From the NCBI RefSeq assembly GCF_900091855.1, contig NZ_FMCH01000221.1, positions 48,827 to 112,826 of the forward strand: a DNA stretch of 64,000 nucleotides, read 5' to 3'. Shown here in pieces: positions 24,564 through 34,919 of this stretch. The number at the start of each line of letters is the position of its first letter. The first letter of the stretch is position 1. Made by a program: the position numbers and the translations under genes. Below the pieces are notes generated by a model that saw nothing but the letters and a program-made list of their open reading frames with translations, made no database searches and was not told where the DNA came from. The DNA comes from Streptomyces sp. DvalAA-14 (GTDB taxonomy: Bacteria; Actinomycetota; Actinomycetes; Streptomycetales; Streptomycetaceae).

Positions 24564-25763
24564 GTGAACGTGCTGGACATCCTGCTCATCCTCGCCGCCG
24601 TGTGGTTCGCCGTGGTCGGCTACCGGCAGGGGTTCGTCGTCGGCATCATGTCGGTGACGGGCTTCCTCGGCGGCGGCCTCGCCGCGATCTACCTGCTCCC
24701 GGTGATCTGGGACAAGGCGACCGACAGCGCCACACCCGGCTCGGCGGCGGTGGTCTCCGCCGTCGTCATCGTGATCGTGTGCGCGTCGGTGGGGCAGGCC
24801 TTCACCACCCACCTGGGCAACAAGCTGCGCGGCCGCATCACCTGGTCACCGGCCCGGGCCCTGGACGCCAGCGGCGGCGCGCTGGTCAACGTGGTGGCGA
24901 TGCTGCTGGTGGCGTGGCTGATCGGCAGCGCGCTGGCAACCACGACGCTGCCGACGATAGGGCGCCAGGTGCGGTCGTCGAAGGTGCTGCTCGGCGTGTC
25001 CCGGGTGGTGCCGGCCCAGGCGGACACCTGGTTCGACAACTTCAGTACGACGCTCGCCCAGAACGGTCTGCCGCAGGTCTTCGGCACCTTCGGCTCCGAA
25101 CCGATCACCTCGGTGCCCGCGCCCGATCCGGCGCTCGTGCACAGCACGGTCGTCACCGACGCGCGCCGCAGCATCGTCAAGGTGGTCGGCACCGCGCCGA
25201 GCTGCGGCAAGGTGCTGGAGGGTTCCGGCTTCGTGTTCGCCAAGGACCGGGTGATGACCAACGCGCACGTCGTCGGCGGCGTCCGTGAGCCGACCGTCCA
25301 AGTCGGCGGCAAAGGCCGGCTGCACGACGCCCGGGTGGTGCTCTACGACTGGCAGCGCGACGTCGCCGTGCTGGACGTGCCCGGCCTGGACGCACCCGCG
25401 CTCTCCTTCGCCACCAGCGACGCGCGCTCCAAGGACGACGCGATCGTGGCCGGCTTCCCGGAGAACGGCGGCTTCGACGTCCGCGCGGCCCGCGTCCGCG
25501 GCCGTATCGAGGCCAGCGGCCCGGACATCTACCACCGCGGCACCGTGCACCGGGACGTCTACTCGCTGTACGCGACCGTCCGCCAGGGCAACTCCGGCGG
25601 CCCGCTGCTGACTCCTGACGGCAAGGTGGCCGGTGTCGTCTTCGCCAAGTCCCTCGACGACGCGAACACCGGTTACGCCCTGACCTCGGACGAGGTCAGC
25701 CCGGACGCCACCGCGGGTCGTACCGCCGATCAGCAGGTGGACACCCAGGGCTGCGCGTTGTGA
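24564..25763 (+). CDS. MarP-type membrane serine protease (CvpA plus trypsin-like domain)
   Basis: About 399 residues. Four N-terminal membrane helices form a CvpA domain (VLDILLILAAVWFAVVGYRQGF at the start), then an extracellular chymotrypsin-fold domain: VMTNAHVVGG with H235, RDVAVLD with D266, and GNSGGPL with S344. Two cysteines (SCG, QGC) could form the MarP disulfide. Known relatives in mycobacteria protect against acid and oxidative stress by activating a cell-wall hydrolase. The GTG at 24564 gives the conserved MNVLD start; a GTG nine bases earlier is also possible. It follows the NUDIX gene on the same strand. Confidence 0.9.
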   Translation: MNVLDILLILAAVWFAVVGYRQGFVVGIMSVTGFLGGGLAAIYLLPVIWDKATDSATPGSAAVVSAVVIVIVCASVGQAFTTHLGNKLRGRITWSPARALDASGGALVNVVAMLLVAWLIGSALATTTLPTIGRQVRSSKVLLGVSRVVPAQADTWFDNFSTTLAQNGLPQVFGTFGSEPITSVPAPDPALVHSTVVTDARRSIVKVVGTAPSCGKVLEGSGFVFAKDRVMTNAHVVGGVREPTVQVGGKGRLHDARVVLYDWQRDVAVLDVPGLDAPALSFATSDARSKDDAIVAGFPENGGFDVRAARVRGRIEASGPDIYHRGTVHRDVYSLYATVRQGNSGGPLLTPDGKVAGVVFAKSLDDANTGYALTSDEVSPDATAGRTADQQVDTQGCAL

Positions 25764-25853
25764 GGCGTCGGCGCCCTGCGCGGAGGCGGGAGCGGCTGGG
25801 CGTTGCTTGCGGGTGACGCGGCCCCGGGATCGCCGGATCCGGTCGCGGTCGGC

Positions 25854-26036
25854 TCAGTCGCGGGGGTGCCGCAGCCGGGCACTCACCCAGCGGGCTCTGC
25901 GACCGAGGATGCGCGGGATTCCGAGCCTGCTTTCCACCGGCCGGAGTGCGGCCATGGGCGCCGCGCGGTCGACGGTGGCGAAGCTGCTGCTGCGGCGATT
26001 GCGTGATACGTCACGGTAGTCGTGCGTCCAACCCAT
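25854..26036 (-). CDS. Possible small basic protein
   Basis: A 60-codon frame starting MGWTHDYRDVSRNRRSSSF and ending ILGRRARWVSARLRHPRD, Arg-rich, with no recognised domain and no Shine-Dalgarno. The frame is open further upstream to an ATG at 26123. The region is less GC-rich than the genes around it, and the composition is not that of a random high-GC shadow, but I cannot confirm that it is expressed. Confidence 0.25.
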   Translation of the reverse strand: MGWTHDYRDVSRNRRSSSFATVDRAAPMAALRPVESRLGIPRILGRRARWVSARLRHPRD

Positions 26037-26078
26037 ACGAAGCAAGCTGCCCGCACCTTCGGGTCGGTAATCGCCGTT

Positions 26079-26114
26079 CGGACGACCGATTGGCTTATGC
26101 GTCCGGCATTTTTT
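26079..26114 (+). terminator. Intrinsic terminator with T6 tract
   Basis: CGGACG and CGTCCG form a 6-bp stem with a 15-nt loop, followed by GCA and six T. Runs like this are rare in such GC-rich DNA. It lies between the convergent protease and hydrolase genes, 316 bp after the protease stop. The rest of 25764-26196 shows only the doubtful small frame. Confidence 0.55.
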
Positions 26115-26196
26115 AACGATCATTCGATAGTCACACCGGGGCCGTGGCGGTGTCGGGCTCGCGTTCCGACCAGGGCATGTCATCTTGGTCCGGAGT

Positions 26197-27153
26197 TCAC
26201 CGGTCGGGCTCCGGGTCCTTCAGCCAGTTGATCAGCTCGGCCGAGAACGCCGCCGGGTCCTCCTCGTGCGGAAAGTGCCCCAGCCCGTCGAAGAGCCGCC
26301 AGCGATACGGCGCCTCCACGTACTCCCCGCTGCCGGCCACACTCCGGGTGCCGATCGCCGGGTCCATCGAGCCGTGCATCTGGAGCGTCGGCACCCGCAC
26401 CGGGCGCTTCATCCGCCGGTTGAACTGGATGCCGTCCGGTCGGGCCATCGAGCGCACCATCCAGCGGTACGGCTCGACCGCGCAGTGCGCCGTGGAAGGG
26501 ATCTGCATCGCCCGGCGGTAGACGTCCACCGCCTCCTGCTCCGGCAGCCGCGGTCCCGACCAGTCCTGGATCAGCTTGCCGACCAGCGCGGAATTGTCGG
26601 CGACGAGCTGACGCTCCGCCAGCCACGGCCGCTGGAAGCCCCAGATGTACGCCCCGGACCCGCTGCGCCGCAGATCGGTGAGCATCGCCGAACGCCAGCG
26701 GCGCGGGTGCGGCATGGACGAGACGGCCAGCCGCCGTACCAGCTTGGGCCGCATGGCCGCGGCCGTCCAGGCCAGATAGCCGCCGAGATCATGCCCGACG
26801 AGAGCGGCGTCCGGCTCGCCGAGCGACCGGATCACCCCGGTGACGTCGAGGGCGAGATTGCCCGGGTCGTAGCCGCGCGGCGTACGGTCGCTGCCGCCCA
26901 CCCCGCGCAGGTCCATCGCCACCGCGCGAAATCCCGCCTCGGCGAGCGCCGGCAGCTGGTGCCGCCACGTCCACCAGAACTGCGGGAAGCCGTGCAGCAG
27001 CAGCACCAAGGGGCCGTCGCCCATTTCGGCGATGTGGAAGCGGGCGCCGTTGGCGGCCACGTCCCGGTGCGTCCACGGCCCTTCGACGCGCGGGAAGGGC
27101 GCACTGGGATGGGAGGGGGCGAACGGTCCGTACGGCCGGGCGGCGGCATTCAT
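26197..27153 (-). CDS. Alpha/beta hydrolase, epoxide-hydrolase-like
   Basis: 318 residues. LLLHGFPQFWWTWRHQLPAL carries the HGFP oxyanion motif of epoxide hydrolases and haloalkane dehalogenases, and VAMDLRGVGGSDRTPRGY the strand-4 motif. LVGHDLGGYLAW has the nucleophile Asp (not Ser), as in epoxide hydrolases. GSMDPAIGTRS and GLGHFPHEEDP give the acid and His. It probably opens an epoxide or cleaves a halide or ester; the substrate is unknown. It is the last gene of a minus-strand run after nhaA and the holin-like gene, 13 bp behind the latter. Confidence 0.88.
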   Translation of the reverse strand: MNAAARPYGPFAPSHPSAPFPRVEGPWTHRDVAANGARFHIAEMGDGPLVLLLHGFPQFWWTWRHQLPALAEAGFRAVAMDLRGVGGSDRTPRGYDPGNLALDVTGVIRSLGEPDAALVGHDLGGYLAWTAAAMRPKLVRRLAVSSMPHPRRWRSAMLTDLRRSGSGAYIWGFQRPWLAERQLVADNSALVGKLIQDWSGPRLPEQEAVDVYRRAMQIPSTAHCAVEPYRWMVRSMARPDGIQFNRRMKRPVRVPTLQMHGSMDPAIGTRSVAGSGEYVEAPYRWRLFDGLGHFPHEEDPAAFSAELINWLKDPEPDR

Positions 27154-27166
27154 GCCCCAGAGCGTG

Positions 27167-27622
27167 TCACATCCTGGCGTCGATCGCCTTTGTCTCCGCG
27201 CTCTCCAGCGGGCGCGGATGCGGCTTGGCCTTCTGCAGGACCGCCGCGGTCTCCTTGGCCGACGAGATCGAGAGCTCCGGCTTCTTCACCTTCTTGAACC
27301 GGCCGACCGCCAGCAGGCCGAGCAGCCCCGCCAGCACGAAGAACGCGCCGCACACGATGCCGAAGCACGCGTCGAGCGGCAGCGTCGTCCTGTGCAGCAC
27401 ATAGGCGAGGGCCATGCAGCCCATCGGCACCGCGAAGATCGCCAGCGCCAGAGCCACCACGAGCGCGCCACTACCGATCGCGGCACGCCGGGCGTCCTGC
27501 CGCAGCTCGGCCTTGGCCAGGGCGATCTCGTCATGCACCAGGGCGGACATCTCCGCCGTGGCGGCGGCGAACAACTGCCCGATGCTGCGCCCGTCGCCGT
27601 TGTGCTCTGGGGCTGGGCTCAT
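27167..27622 (-). CDS. Phage holin family (Actinobacterial holin-X/DUF1469) membrane protein
   Basis: 151 residues. IGQLFAAATAEMSALVHDEIALAKAELRQDARRAAIGSG is the amphipathic N-terminal part typical of the family. Two membrane segments follow (ALVVALALAIFAVPMGCMALAYVL and FGIVCGAFFVLAGLLGLLAVG), then a KKVKKP tail. In spite of the name these are chromosomal proteins of unknown role, perhaps in membrane organisation. The ATG has GGAGGA upstream. It lies 42 bp after nhaA and is probably co-transcribed. Confidence 0.82.
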   Translation of the reverse strand: MSPAPEHNGDGRSIGQLFAAATAEMSALVHDEIALAKAELRQDARRAAIGSGALVVALALAIFAVPMGCMALAYVLHRTTLPLDACFGIVCGAFFVLAGLLGLLAVGRFKKVKKPELSISSAKETAAVLQKAKPHPRPLESAETKAIDARM

Positions 27623-27664
27623 CGCGTCCTCCGTCGTCGATACGGTTCGTCCCCCGATCATGCC

Positions 27665-29020
27665 CTACGGCTCCGGCTCCTCGCCGTCGTCTCCGGCCAG
27701 TTGGGCGAGCCCGCGGTGCTCGGCGGTTCCGGCCGCGGTGTCGTCCTCGCTGCGGTTTCCGTTTCCGTTCCCGTCCCGGTTCTCCTCCTCGGCCAGGGTG
27801 CGGTAGCGGTTGTTGCGCAGCCTGAGCAGGATCGCGGCCAGCAGCGCGGAGATCAGGGAGCCGGTCAGGACGGCGGCCTTGGTCCCGGTGACGAGCAGCG
27901 GGTCGTCGGTGAAGGCGAGTTCCCCGATGAGCAGGGAGACGGTGAAACCGAGGCCGGCCAGTGTCGCCACCGCCAGCACGTCCGGCCAGCGCAGCTCCGG
28001 GCTGAGCCGGGCACGGGTGAAGCGGGCCGCCAGCCAGGTGCCGCCGAACACCCCGACGGTCTTGCCGACCACCAGGCCCAGCACCACACCGAGCGTCTCG
28101 GGCTGCTCGAAAACATGGGAGAGCGCGGCGGCGGAGAACGGCACCCCGGCGGAGAACAGCGCGAACAGCGGTACCGCCAGGCCCGCGGACAGCGGCCGCA
28201 TCAGGTGTTCGATGCGTTCGCCCGGGGAACGCCGCTCACCCTTTCGGGTGGTGCAGCGCAGCATGAGGCCCATGGCGACGCCCGCGATCGTGGCGTGCAC
28301 ACCGCTGTTGAGCATCAGGGCCCAGATCACCAGCGCGAGCGGCAGATATACGTACCAGCCGCGTACCGCCAGACGGAGGAGCAGCCAGAAGATCACGAGG
28401 CCGGCGAACGCGCCGAGCAGGGGCCCGTACCGGATCCGGGAGGTGAAGAAGATCGCGATGATCAGGATCGCGAAAAGGTCGTCGACGACCGCGAGGGTGA
28501 GCAGGAAGGCGCGTACCGCGGCGGGCAGCGCGGTGCCGATGACAGCGAGCACGGCGAGCGCGAACGCGATGTCGGTGGCGATGGGAACCGCCCAGCCCTT
28601 GAGCGAGCCGCCGCCGGCGTGGCTGACCACCGTGTAGACGACGGCCGGTGTCGCCATGCCGCACAGCGCCGCGATGACGGGCAGGGCGGCGGCGGCCGGC
28701 TCGCGCAGCTCACCGGCGACCAGTTCGCGTTTGAGTTCGACACCGGCCACGAAGAAGAAGACCGCCAGCAGGCCGTCGGCGGCCCAGTGGGAGACGGACA
28801 GCCGCAGGCCGAGGACGGACGGGCCCCAGGGGAAGTCGCTGGCGGCGGCGTAGCTGTGGGGGGCGGTGTTGGCCCAGACGAGGGCGGACACCGCGGCGAG
28901 CAGCAGCAGGACGCCGCCGACGGTTTCGGCGCGCAGGGCTTCGGCGACGGTGCTGCGTTCGGGGAAGGGAAGGCGGCCGAGCAGCACGGCGGCGCGGCGG
29001 CGCGGGCTGGGCTCGGGCAC
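27665..29020 (-). CDS. nhaA: Na+/H+ antiporter NhaA
   Basis: 451 residues with the NhaA ten-to-twelve-helix pattern. FFFVAGVELKRELVAGEL is the cytoplasmic signature, PIATDIAFALAVLAVIG and LAVVDDLFAILIIAIF carry the ion-binding Asp pair, and LGFTVSLLIGELAF the later half. It exchanges internal sodium for external protons, helping pH and salt control. The C-terminal 55 residues are a hydrophilic Asn/Glu-rich tail (NGNGNRSEDDT), longer than in E. coli. It is the first gene of the nhaA-holin-hydrolase run. Confidence 0.95.
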   Translation of the reverse strand: MPEPSPRRRAAVLLGRLPFPERSTVAEALRAETVGGVLLLLAAVSALVWANTAPHSYAAASDFPWGPSVLGLRLSVSHWAADGLLAVFFFVAGVELKRELVAGELREPAAAALPVIAALCGMATPAVVYTVVSHAGGGSLKGWAVPIATDIAFALAVLAVIGTALPAAVRAFLLTLAVVDDLFAILIIAIFFTSRIRYGPLLGAFAGLVIFWLLLRLAVRGWYVYLPLALVIWALMLNSGVHATIAGVAMGLMLRCTTRKGERRSPGERIEHLMRPLSAGLAVPLFALFSAGVPFSAAALSHVFEQPETLGVVLGLVVGKTVGVFGGTWLAARFTRARLSPELRWPDVLAVATLAGLGFTVSLLIGELAFTDDPLLVTGTKAAVLTGSLISALLAAILLRLRNNRYRTLAEEENRDGNGNGNRSEDDTAAGTAEHRGLAQLAGDDGEEPEP

Positions 29021-29096
29021 GGGCGGCCTCCTGGGATCGGGCCCCCAGTGTCGCCGGGATCGAACGGCGAAGGCGCACAGGCGCCCCCGAACAGCC

Positions 29097-29128
29097 GAGG
29101 GGCACCCGGCGGTTACCGGGTGCCCCTC
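29097..29128 (-). terminator. Terminator of acs
   Basis: A perfect 13-bp stem (GAGGGGCACCCGG and complement) with a CGGTTA loop, 35 bp beyond the acs stop. Confidence 0.75.
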
Positions 29129-29162
29129 AGGGCTTTCACCGCCTGCGGGTCAGCCGCGCGGC

Positions 29163-31121
<1,959 letters not shown>

Positions 31122-31129
31122 GCCAGCTC

Positions 31130-31190
31130 CTTGTCAGGGTGTCCCACTTCTCCCGGCTCTACCTCACCAGTCCTGAGGCACCCTGACAAG
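31130..31190 (-). promoter_or_regulatory. 12-bp perfect inverted repeat in the acs leader
   Basis: CTTGTCAGGGTG (31130-31141) and its exact complement (31179-31190) are separated by 37 nt. The inner end of the start-proximal arm overlaps the acs Shine-Dalgarno. It may terminate the gene upstream, hide the ribosome binding site, or bind a repressor dimer. Confidence 0.55.
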
Positions 31191-31209
31191 AGCTCCAGAC
31201 GAAAATGGT

Positions 31210-33525
31210 TTAGACCTTTGCGGCGAGTCCCTCCAGCCCCTCCTGTCCGTCGGTGCCCTCCTGGCCAGGCCCGCCAAGGGTCGCGCGGGTACCGGCAAGA
31301 CCGGGCAGGGCGTTGTCATCCGGCCGCACCGCGGCAAACACACTTGTCGAGCGGTCCACGATGTACGCCTGCGCCTCGCCGACATGGAAGTACATGCCGT
31401 GCAGCTGCAAGGTCCCCTCGCCGACCCTGCGGGACACGCAGGCATGCGCCATCAGATGGTCGAGTTGCGTCATCACATTGACCAGAGCGAGCCGCTCCTG
31501 ATCATCCGCGATCGGCCGGTCGGCGATCGCGACCTGGCCCGGACCCAGCGGCCCCACCCGGCTCAGCCGGGCCAGACTCGGACGGCCGTGCCGCAGCCAC
31601 CGGGCCAAAGGCGTCTGCGCGCCGGGCTCGTGGTCGGAACCGAGCAGCGCCTGCATCGCGCCGCACCCCGAGTGGCCGCACACCGTGATGCTGGAAACCT
31701 GCAGCACCTCCACCGCGTATTCCACCGCGGCGGCCACCGAGTCGCACGACACGTCGGAACCCGGTGGCGGCATCAGATTGCCGACATTGCGGACCGTGAA
31801 GAGGTCTCCCGGCCCGCTCGACGTGATCATGCTGGTGACCAGCCGGGAGTCCGCGCAGGTCAGGAAGAGCTGCCCGGGGCTCTGGCCCTCCCGGGCCAGC
31901 CGGGCCAGCTCCTCGCGGACCAGCGGGGCCGTATGGCGCTGGAACGCGCTGACGCCGCCGAGCAACTGACCGCCGCTGGTGGCGGGGACCGCCGCCGAAC
32001 GGGTGCAGTGATGATTGCGCCAGGGAATCCAGGGGCGGCACACATGCGCACTGACCGGCTCGATGACGGTCCGTCCGGCGCCGTCACCCAGCACCGCCCG
32101 GCCGCCGTGCGATCGGTGCCGGACGGACCAGGAACGCAGCGCCTCGTAGGCCGCGTGGTCCATGAACGAGCCGTCCAGCTCCACCACCACATTGGCGTCA
32201 TCGGGCAACTCGGCGAAGGCCCGGGTCAGCCGGGGCACCGCCAGGAACGTCAACTGCCCGGTCACCCGTACCCGGTGGCAGCCGGGCTCCTCGCTGACGG
32301 TCACCCGGGTGCGGGTGAGACGGCGCATCGCCTGGAATACGGCGACCGCGCCGCCGACCAGCACCCCCTGCAGCACCCCGAGGAGCACCACCGAGCCGAC
32401 CGTCGCCGCGTACACCGGGAATTCGCGGTGCCGGTGGATGTGCCGGATGTGGGCGAAGCTCACCATCCGCACCCCGACCAGCATCACCAGAGCCGCCAGC
32501 GCGGCCAGCGGGATCGCCTCCAGCACCCGGGAGGCGGCCCCCGCGCAGAGCAGCACCCATACGCCGTGCAGCACCGCGGCCCGCCGGGTGCGGGCGCCCG
32601 CCTCGACATTCGCGGACCCGCGCATCGCGCCGCCCGCCACCGGCATGCCGCCGAGCGCGCCGGAGAGCAGATTGGCCGCGCCCTGAGCGAGCAGCTCTCG
32701 GTCGAGCCCGGCCGGAGCGGCTTGCGGACCCTGGCGCTGCGAGCGAAGGGTGTCCACCGCCAGCGCCGACAGCAGGGATTCCATGCTGGCCACCAGCGTG
32801 ACGGTGACGACCGCCGCCAGCAGCCCCAGCAGCGGGCCGTCCGGCAGCGCGGGCAGTGCGGGGGCGCTCCAACTCGGCAACTTGACCCGCGGCACCGACA
32901 GGCCGGTGCTCGCAACCGTGGCCAGCGTGACGGCCGCCAGCGGAGCCGGGATCGCCCGCAGTACCCCGGCTCTGCCCCGCAGCCGGGGCCAGCCGAACAT
33001 GACGGCTGCCGTCAGCGCCCCGATCACCGGGGTGATGGGGTGGCTGTCGACCAGCTGGCCGGGCAGGGCGGTGATGTTCTCGATCGCCGAGCTCTGCGGG
33101 CTGCCGCCCAGCACCACATGCAGCTGGCCGACGGCGATGACCGTGCCGATGCCGGCGAGCATGCCGTGCACGACGGCCGGGCTGACCGCCAGGGCGGCTC
33201 TGGCCACCCGCAGGGCGCCCAGCAGGATCTGGGCCAGCCCCGCCAGCACGGTGACGGCGCAGGTGGCGGGCCAGCCGTACCGCTGGACGAGATCCGCGGT
33301 GACCACCACCAGGCTGGTGGCGGCGCCGGTGACCTGGAGCGGCGCGCCGCCGAGGGAGCCGGCAACGATCCCGCCGACGGCCGCGGCGACCAGGCCGGCT
33401 TGCAAGGGCGCGCCGGTCGCCAGCGCCAGACCGAGGGACAAGGGGACGGCGATCAGGAAGACGGTGATCGAGGCGGACAGATCGGATCGGTGAGCGGTGA
33501 ATCGGTCGAGTGGGTGCAGTCTCAT
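31210..33525 (-). CDS. SulP anion transporter fused to STAS and beta-carbonic anhydrase
   Basis: 771 residues in three parts. About 1-400 is a SulP transporter (SITVFLIAVPLSLGLALATGAP, GLVAAAVGGIVAGSLGG). About 420-500 is a STAS-like domain. About 530-740 is a beta-class carbonic anhydrase, with FLTCADSRL giving the zinc Cys C557 and the D559/R561 pair, and VCGHSGCGAM giving H618 and C621. The transporter most likely moves bicarbonate (BicA-like), with the anhydrase interconverting it with CO2 at the inner membrane face; sulfate is the alternative. The start is ATG after GAAGGAGA. A 7-bp inverted repeat lies upstream. Confidence 0.92.
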   Translation of the reverse strand: MRLHPLDRFTAHRSDLSASITVFLIAVPLSLGLALATGAPLQAGLVAAAVGGIVAGSLGGAPLQVTGAATSLVVVTADLVQRYGWPATCAVTVLAGLAQILLGALRVARAALAVSPAVVHGMLAGIGTVIAVGQLHVVLGGSPQSSAIENITALPGQLVDSHPITPVIGALTAAVMFGWPRLRGRAGVLRAIPAPLAAVTLATVASTGLSVPRVKLPSWSAPALPALPDGPLLGLLAAVVTVTLVASMESLLSALAVDTLRSQRQGPQAAPAGLDRELLAQGAANLLSGALGGMPVAGGAMRGSANVEAGARTRRAAVLHGVWVLLCAGAASRVLEAIPLAALAALVMLVGVRMVSFAHIRHIHRHREFPVYAATVGSVVLLGVLQGVLVGGAVAVFQAMRRLTRTRVTVSEEPGCHRVRVTGQLTFLAVPRLTRAFAELPDDANVVVELDGSFMDHAAYEALRSWSVRHRSHGGRAVLGDGAGRTVIEPVSAHVCRPWIPWRNHHCTRSAAVPATSGGQLLGGVSAFQRHTAPLVREELARLAREGQSPGQLFLTCADSRLVTSMITSSGPGDLFTVRNVGNLMPPPGSDVSCDSVAAAVEYAVEVLQVSSITVCGHSGCGAMQALLGSDHEPGAQTPLARWLRHGRPSLARLSRVGPLGPGQVAIADRPIADDQERLALVNVMTQLDHLMAHACVSRRVGEGTLQLHGMYFHVGEAQAYIVDRSTSVFAAVRPDDNALPGLAGTRATLGGPGQEGTDGQEGLEGLAAKV

Positions 33526-33580
33526 TTCCCGTCTCCTTCGGTGGACGGCGGGAGCCGGTAGCGGGGCGTGATGCCATCGC

Positions 33581-33609
33581 TACTCTCAAGTGCCAGTAAA
33601 TGGAGAGTA
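33581..33609. promoter_or_regulatory. Inverted repeat upstream of the SulP/carbonic anhydrase gene
   Basis: TACTCTC and GAGAGTA, 15 nt apart, lie 56 bp before the start in an AT-richer patch. Another GGAGAGTG follows at 33622. Candidate operator. Confidence 0.4.
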
Positions 33610-33773
33610 ATGCATCGACTGCGGAGAGTGAAGTCCAGAGGTCTGATCGGGAGTGTATTTACCGCCATCGAGTGAATTGTCGTGAGATTGGCGTGGAGCT
33701 GCGGCTACGGTGAGTCCGCGCCGAGGGGTTGGCGAAGGATCTGGCCGCCGGCGGGAGCCGCGGGCGCCGGCGA

Positions 33774-34814
33774 TCAGGCGTGGGCCGGAACCGTCAGAAG
33801 TGATTCGCTCAGCACGAACCCGGGGTCGATCTGGGCCGTCAGGTCCGCACCGGTCCTCGCGTTGCCCCAACTCTCGGCATTCCGCTGGTGGAAGTGCACC
33901 ATCTGGCGGGTGTAGCGCGCCCAGTCCCTCGCCCCGTAGGCCTCGTCCGCGCGGTCGTGCATGGTGCGCAGGGCCCGCCGGTTGGTGTCCTCCAGCAACT
34001 CGAAACGCGGGGGGCGGCCCTTCTCCATGGCCCGCACCCAGTCCGAGTGGCCGACGGTGACCAGCAGGTCGTCGCCCACTTCGGCCCGCAGGAAGTCCAG
34101 GTCGTCCTCGCCCTGCACCTTGTTGCCCACGACAGCGAGGCTGACCCCGAAATCGCGGGCGTACTCCTTGTACTGGCGGTAGACGGCAACGCCCTTGCGG
34201 GTCGGCTCGGCCACCAGGAACGTCAGGTCGAAGCGGGTGAACATCCCGGACGCGAAGGAGTCGCTGCCCGCGGTCATGTCGACGACCAGGTACTCCCCGC
34301 GGCCGTCCACCAGGTGGTTCAGGCACAACTCCACCGCGCCGACCTTCGAGTGGTAGCAGGCCACGCCCAGATCAGCCTCGTTGAAAGGCCCCGTCACCAT
34401 CAGCCGTACGCCCGAAGCGGCGTCGGGGTCACTGCCGCGATCTCCGTCGGAACCCGCGGTCCCGCCTTCGTCGAAGGTGACCCGCCGGGCGCAGGCGGCA
34501 TAGACCGGGTTGTCCTCCAGCAGACGCAGCAGCCTGGAGCCGTGGCCGGGCGGGGTGGTCTTGATCATGGCCTCGGCGGAGGTGATCCGCGGGTTCGCAC
34601 CGCGCAGATACTCCTTGATCTCCGGCAGATGGGCGCCGAGCGCGGGCAGCGCGGCGGCCTCCTCCTCGTCGAGGCCGAGCGCGGGGCCCAGGTGCTGATT
34701 GATGTCCGCGTCGATCGCGACGACCGTGATGCGTGCCGCGGCGAGGTGACGGATGAACAGGGACGACAGCGTGGTCTTGCCGCTGCCGCCCTTTCCGACG
34801 AAAGCGATCTTCAT
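33774..34814 (-). CDS. CooC/MinD-like P-loop ATPase
   Basis: 346 residues. MKIAFVGKGGSGKTTLSSLF is a deviant Walker A (KGGxGKT) with the extra Lys of the SIMIBI class, and AIDADINQHLGPALGL resembles CooC maturation ATPases. YLVVDMTAGSDSFASG is the switch II region, and FLVAEPTRKGV and VVGNKVQGEDD complete the nucleotide site. CooC relatives load nickel into CO dehydrogenase, but no such enzyme is here, so the partner is unknown. TACGCT lies 8 nt before the ATG. It is divergent from the Fic-like gene, 105 bp away. Confidence 0.85.
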   Translation of the reverse strand: MKIAFVGKGGSGKTTLSSLFIRHLAAARITVVAIDADINQHLGPALGLDEEEAAALPALGAHLPEIKEYLRGANPRITSAEAMIKTTPPGHGSRLLRLLEDNPVYAACARRVTFDEGGTAGSDGDRGSDPDAASGVRLMVTGPFNEADLGVACYHSKVGAVELCLNHLVDGRGEYLVVDMTAGSDSFASGMFTRFDLTFLVAEPTRKGVAVYRQYKEYARDFGVSLAVVGNKVQGEDDLDFLRAEVGDDLLVTVGHSDWVRAMEKGRPPRFELLEDTNRRALRTMHDRADEAYGARDWARYTRQMVHFHQRNAESWGNARTGADLTAQIDPGFVLSESLLTVPAHA

Positions 34815-34919
34815 GTTCGGTCAGCGTAGCGGCGGAGCCTTGCTGGAGCAGGTTTGAAGTGGGGAAGGCCACTCGATCGAGGTCGTGTCGCCCTGCGGGG
34901 GGTGCGTAGGGTCGGAAGT

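Noticed and set aside
27167..27622. A prophage holin
   Set aside because: Family members are chromosomal and no phage genes surround it; it belongs to the nhaA run.
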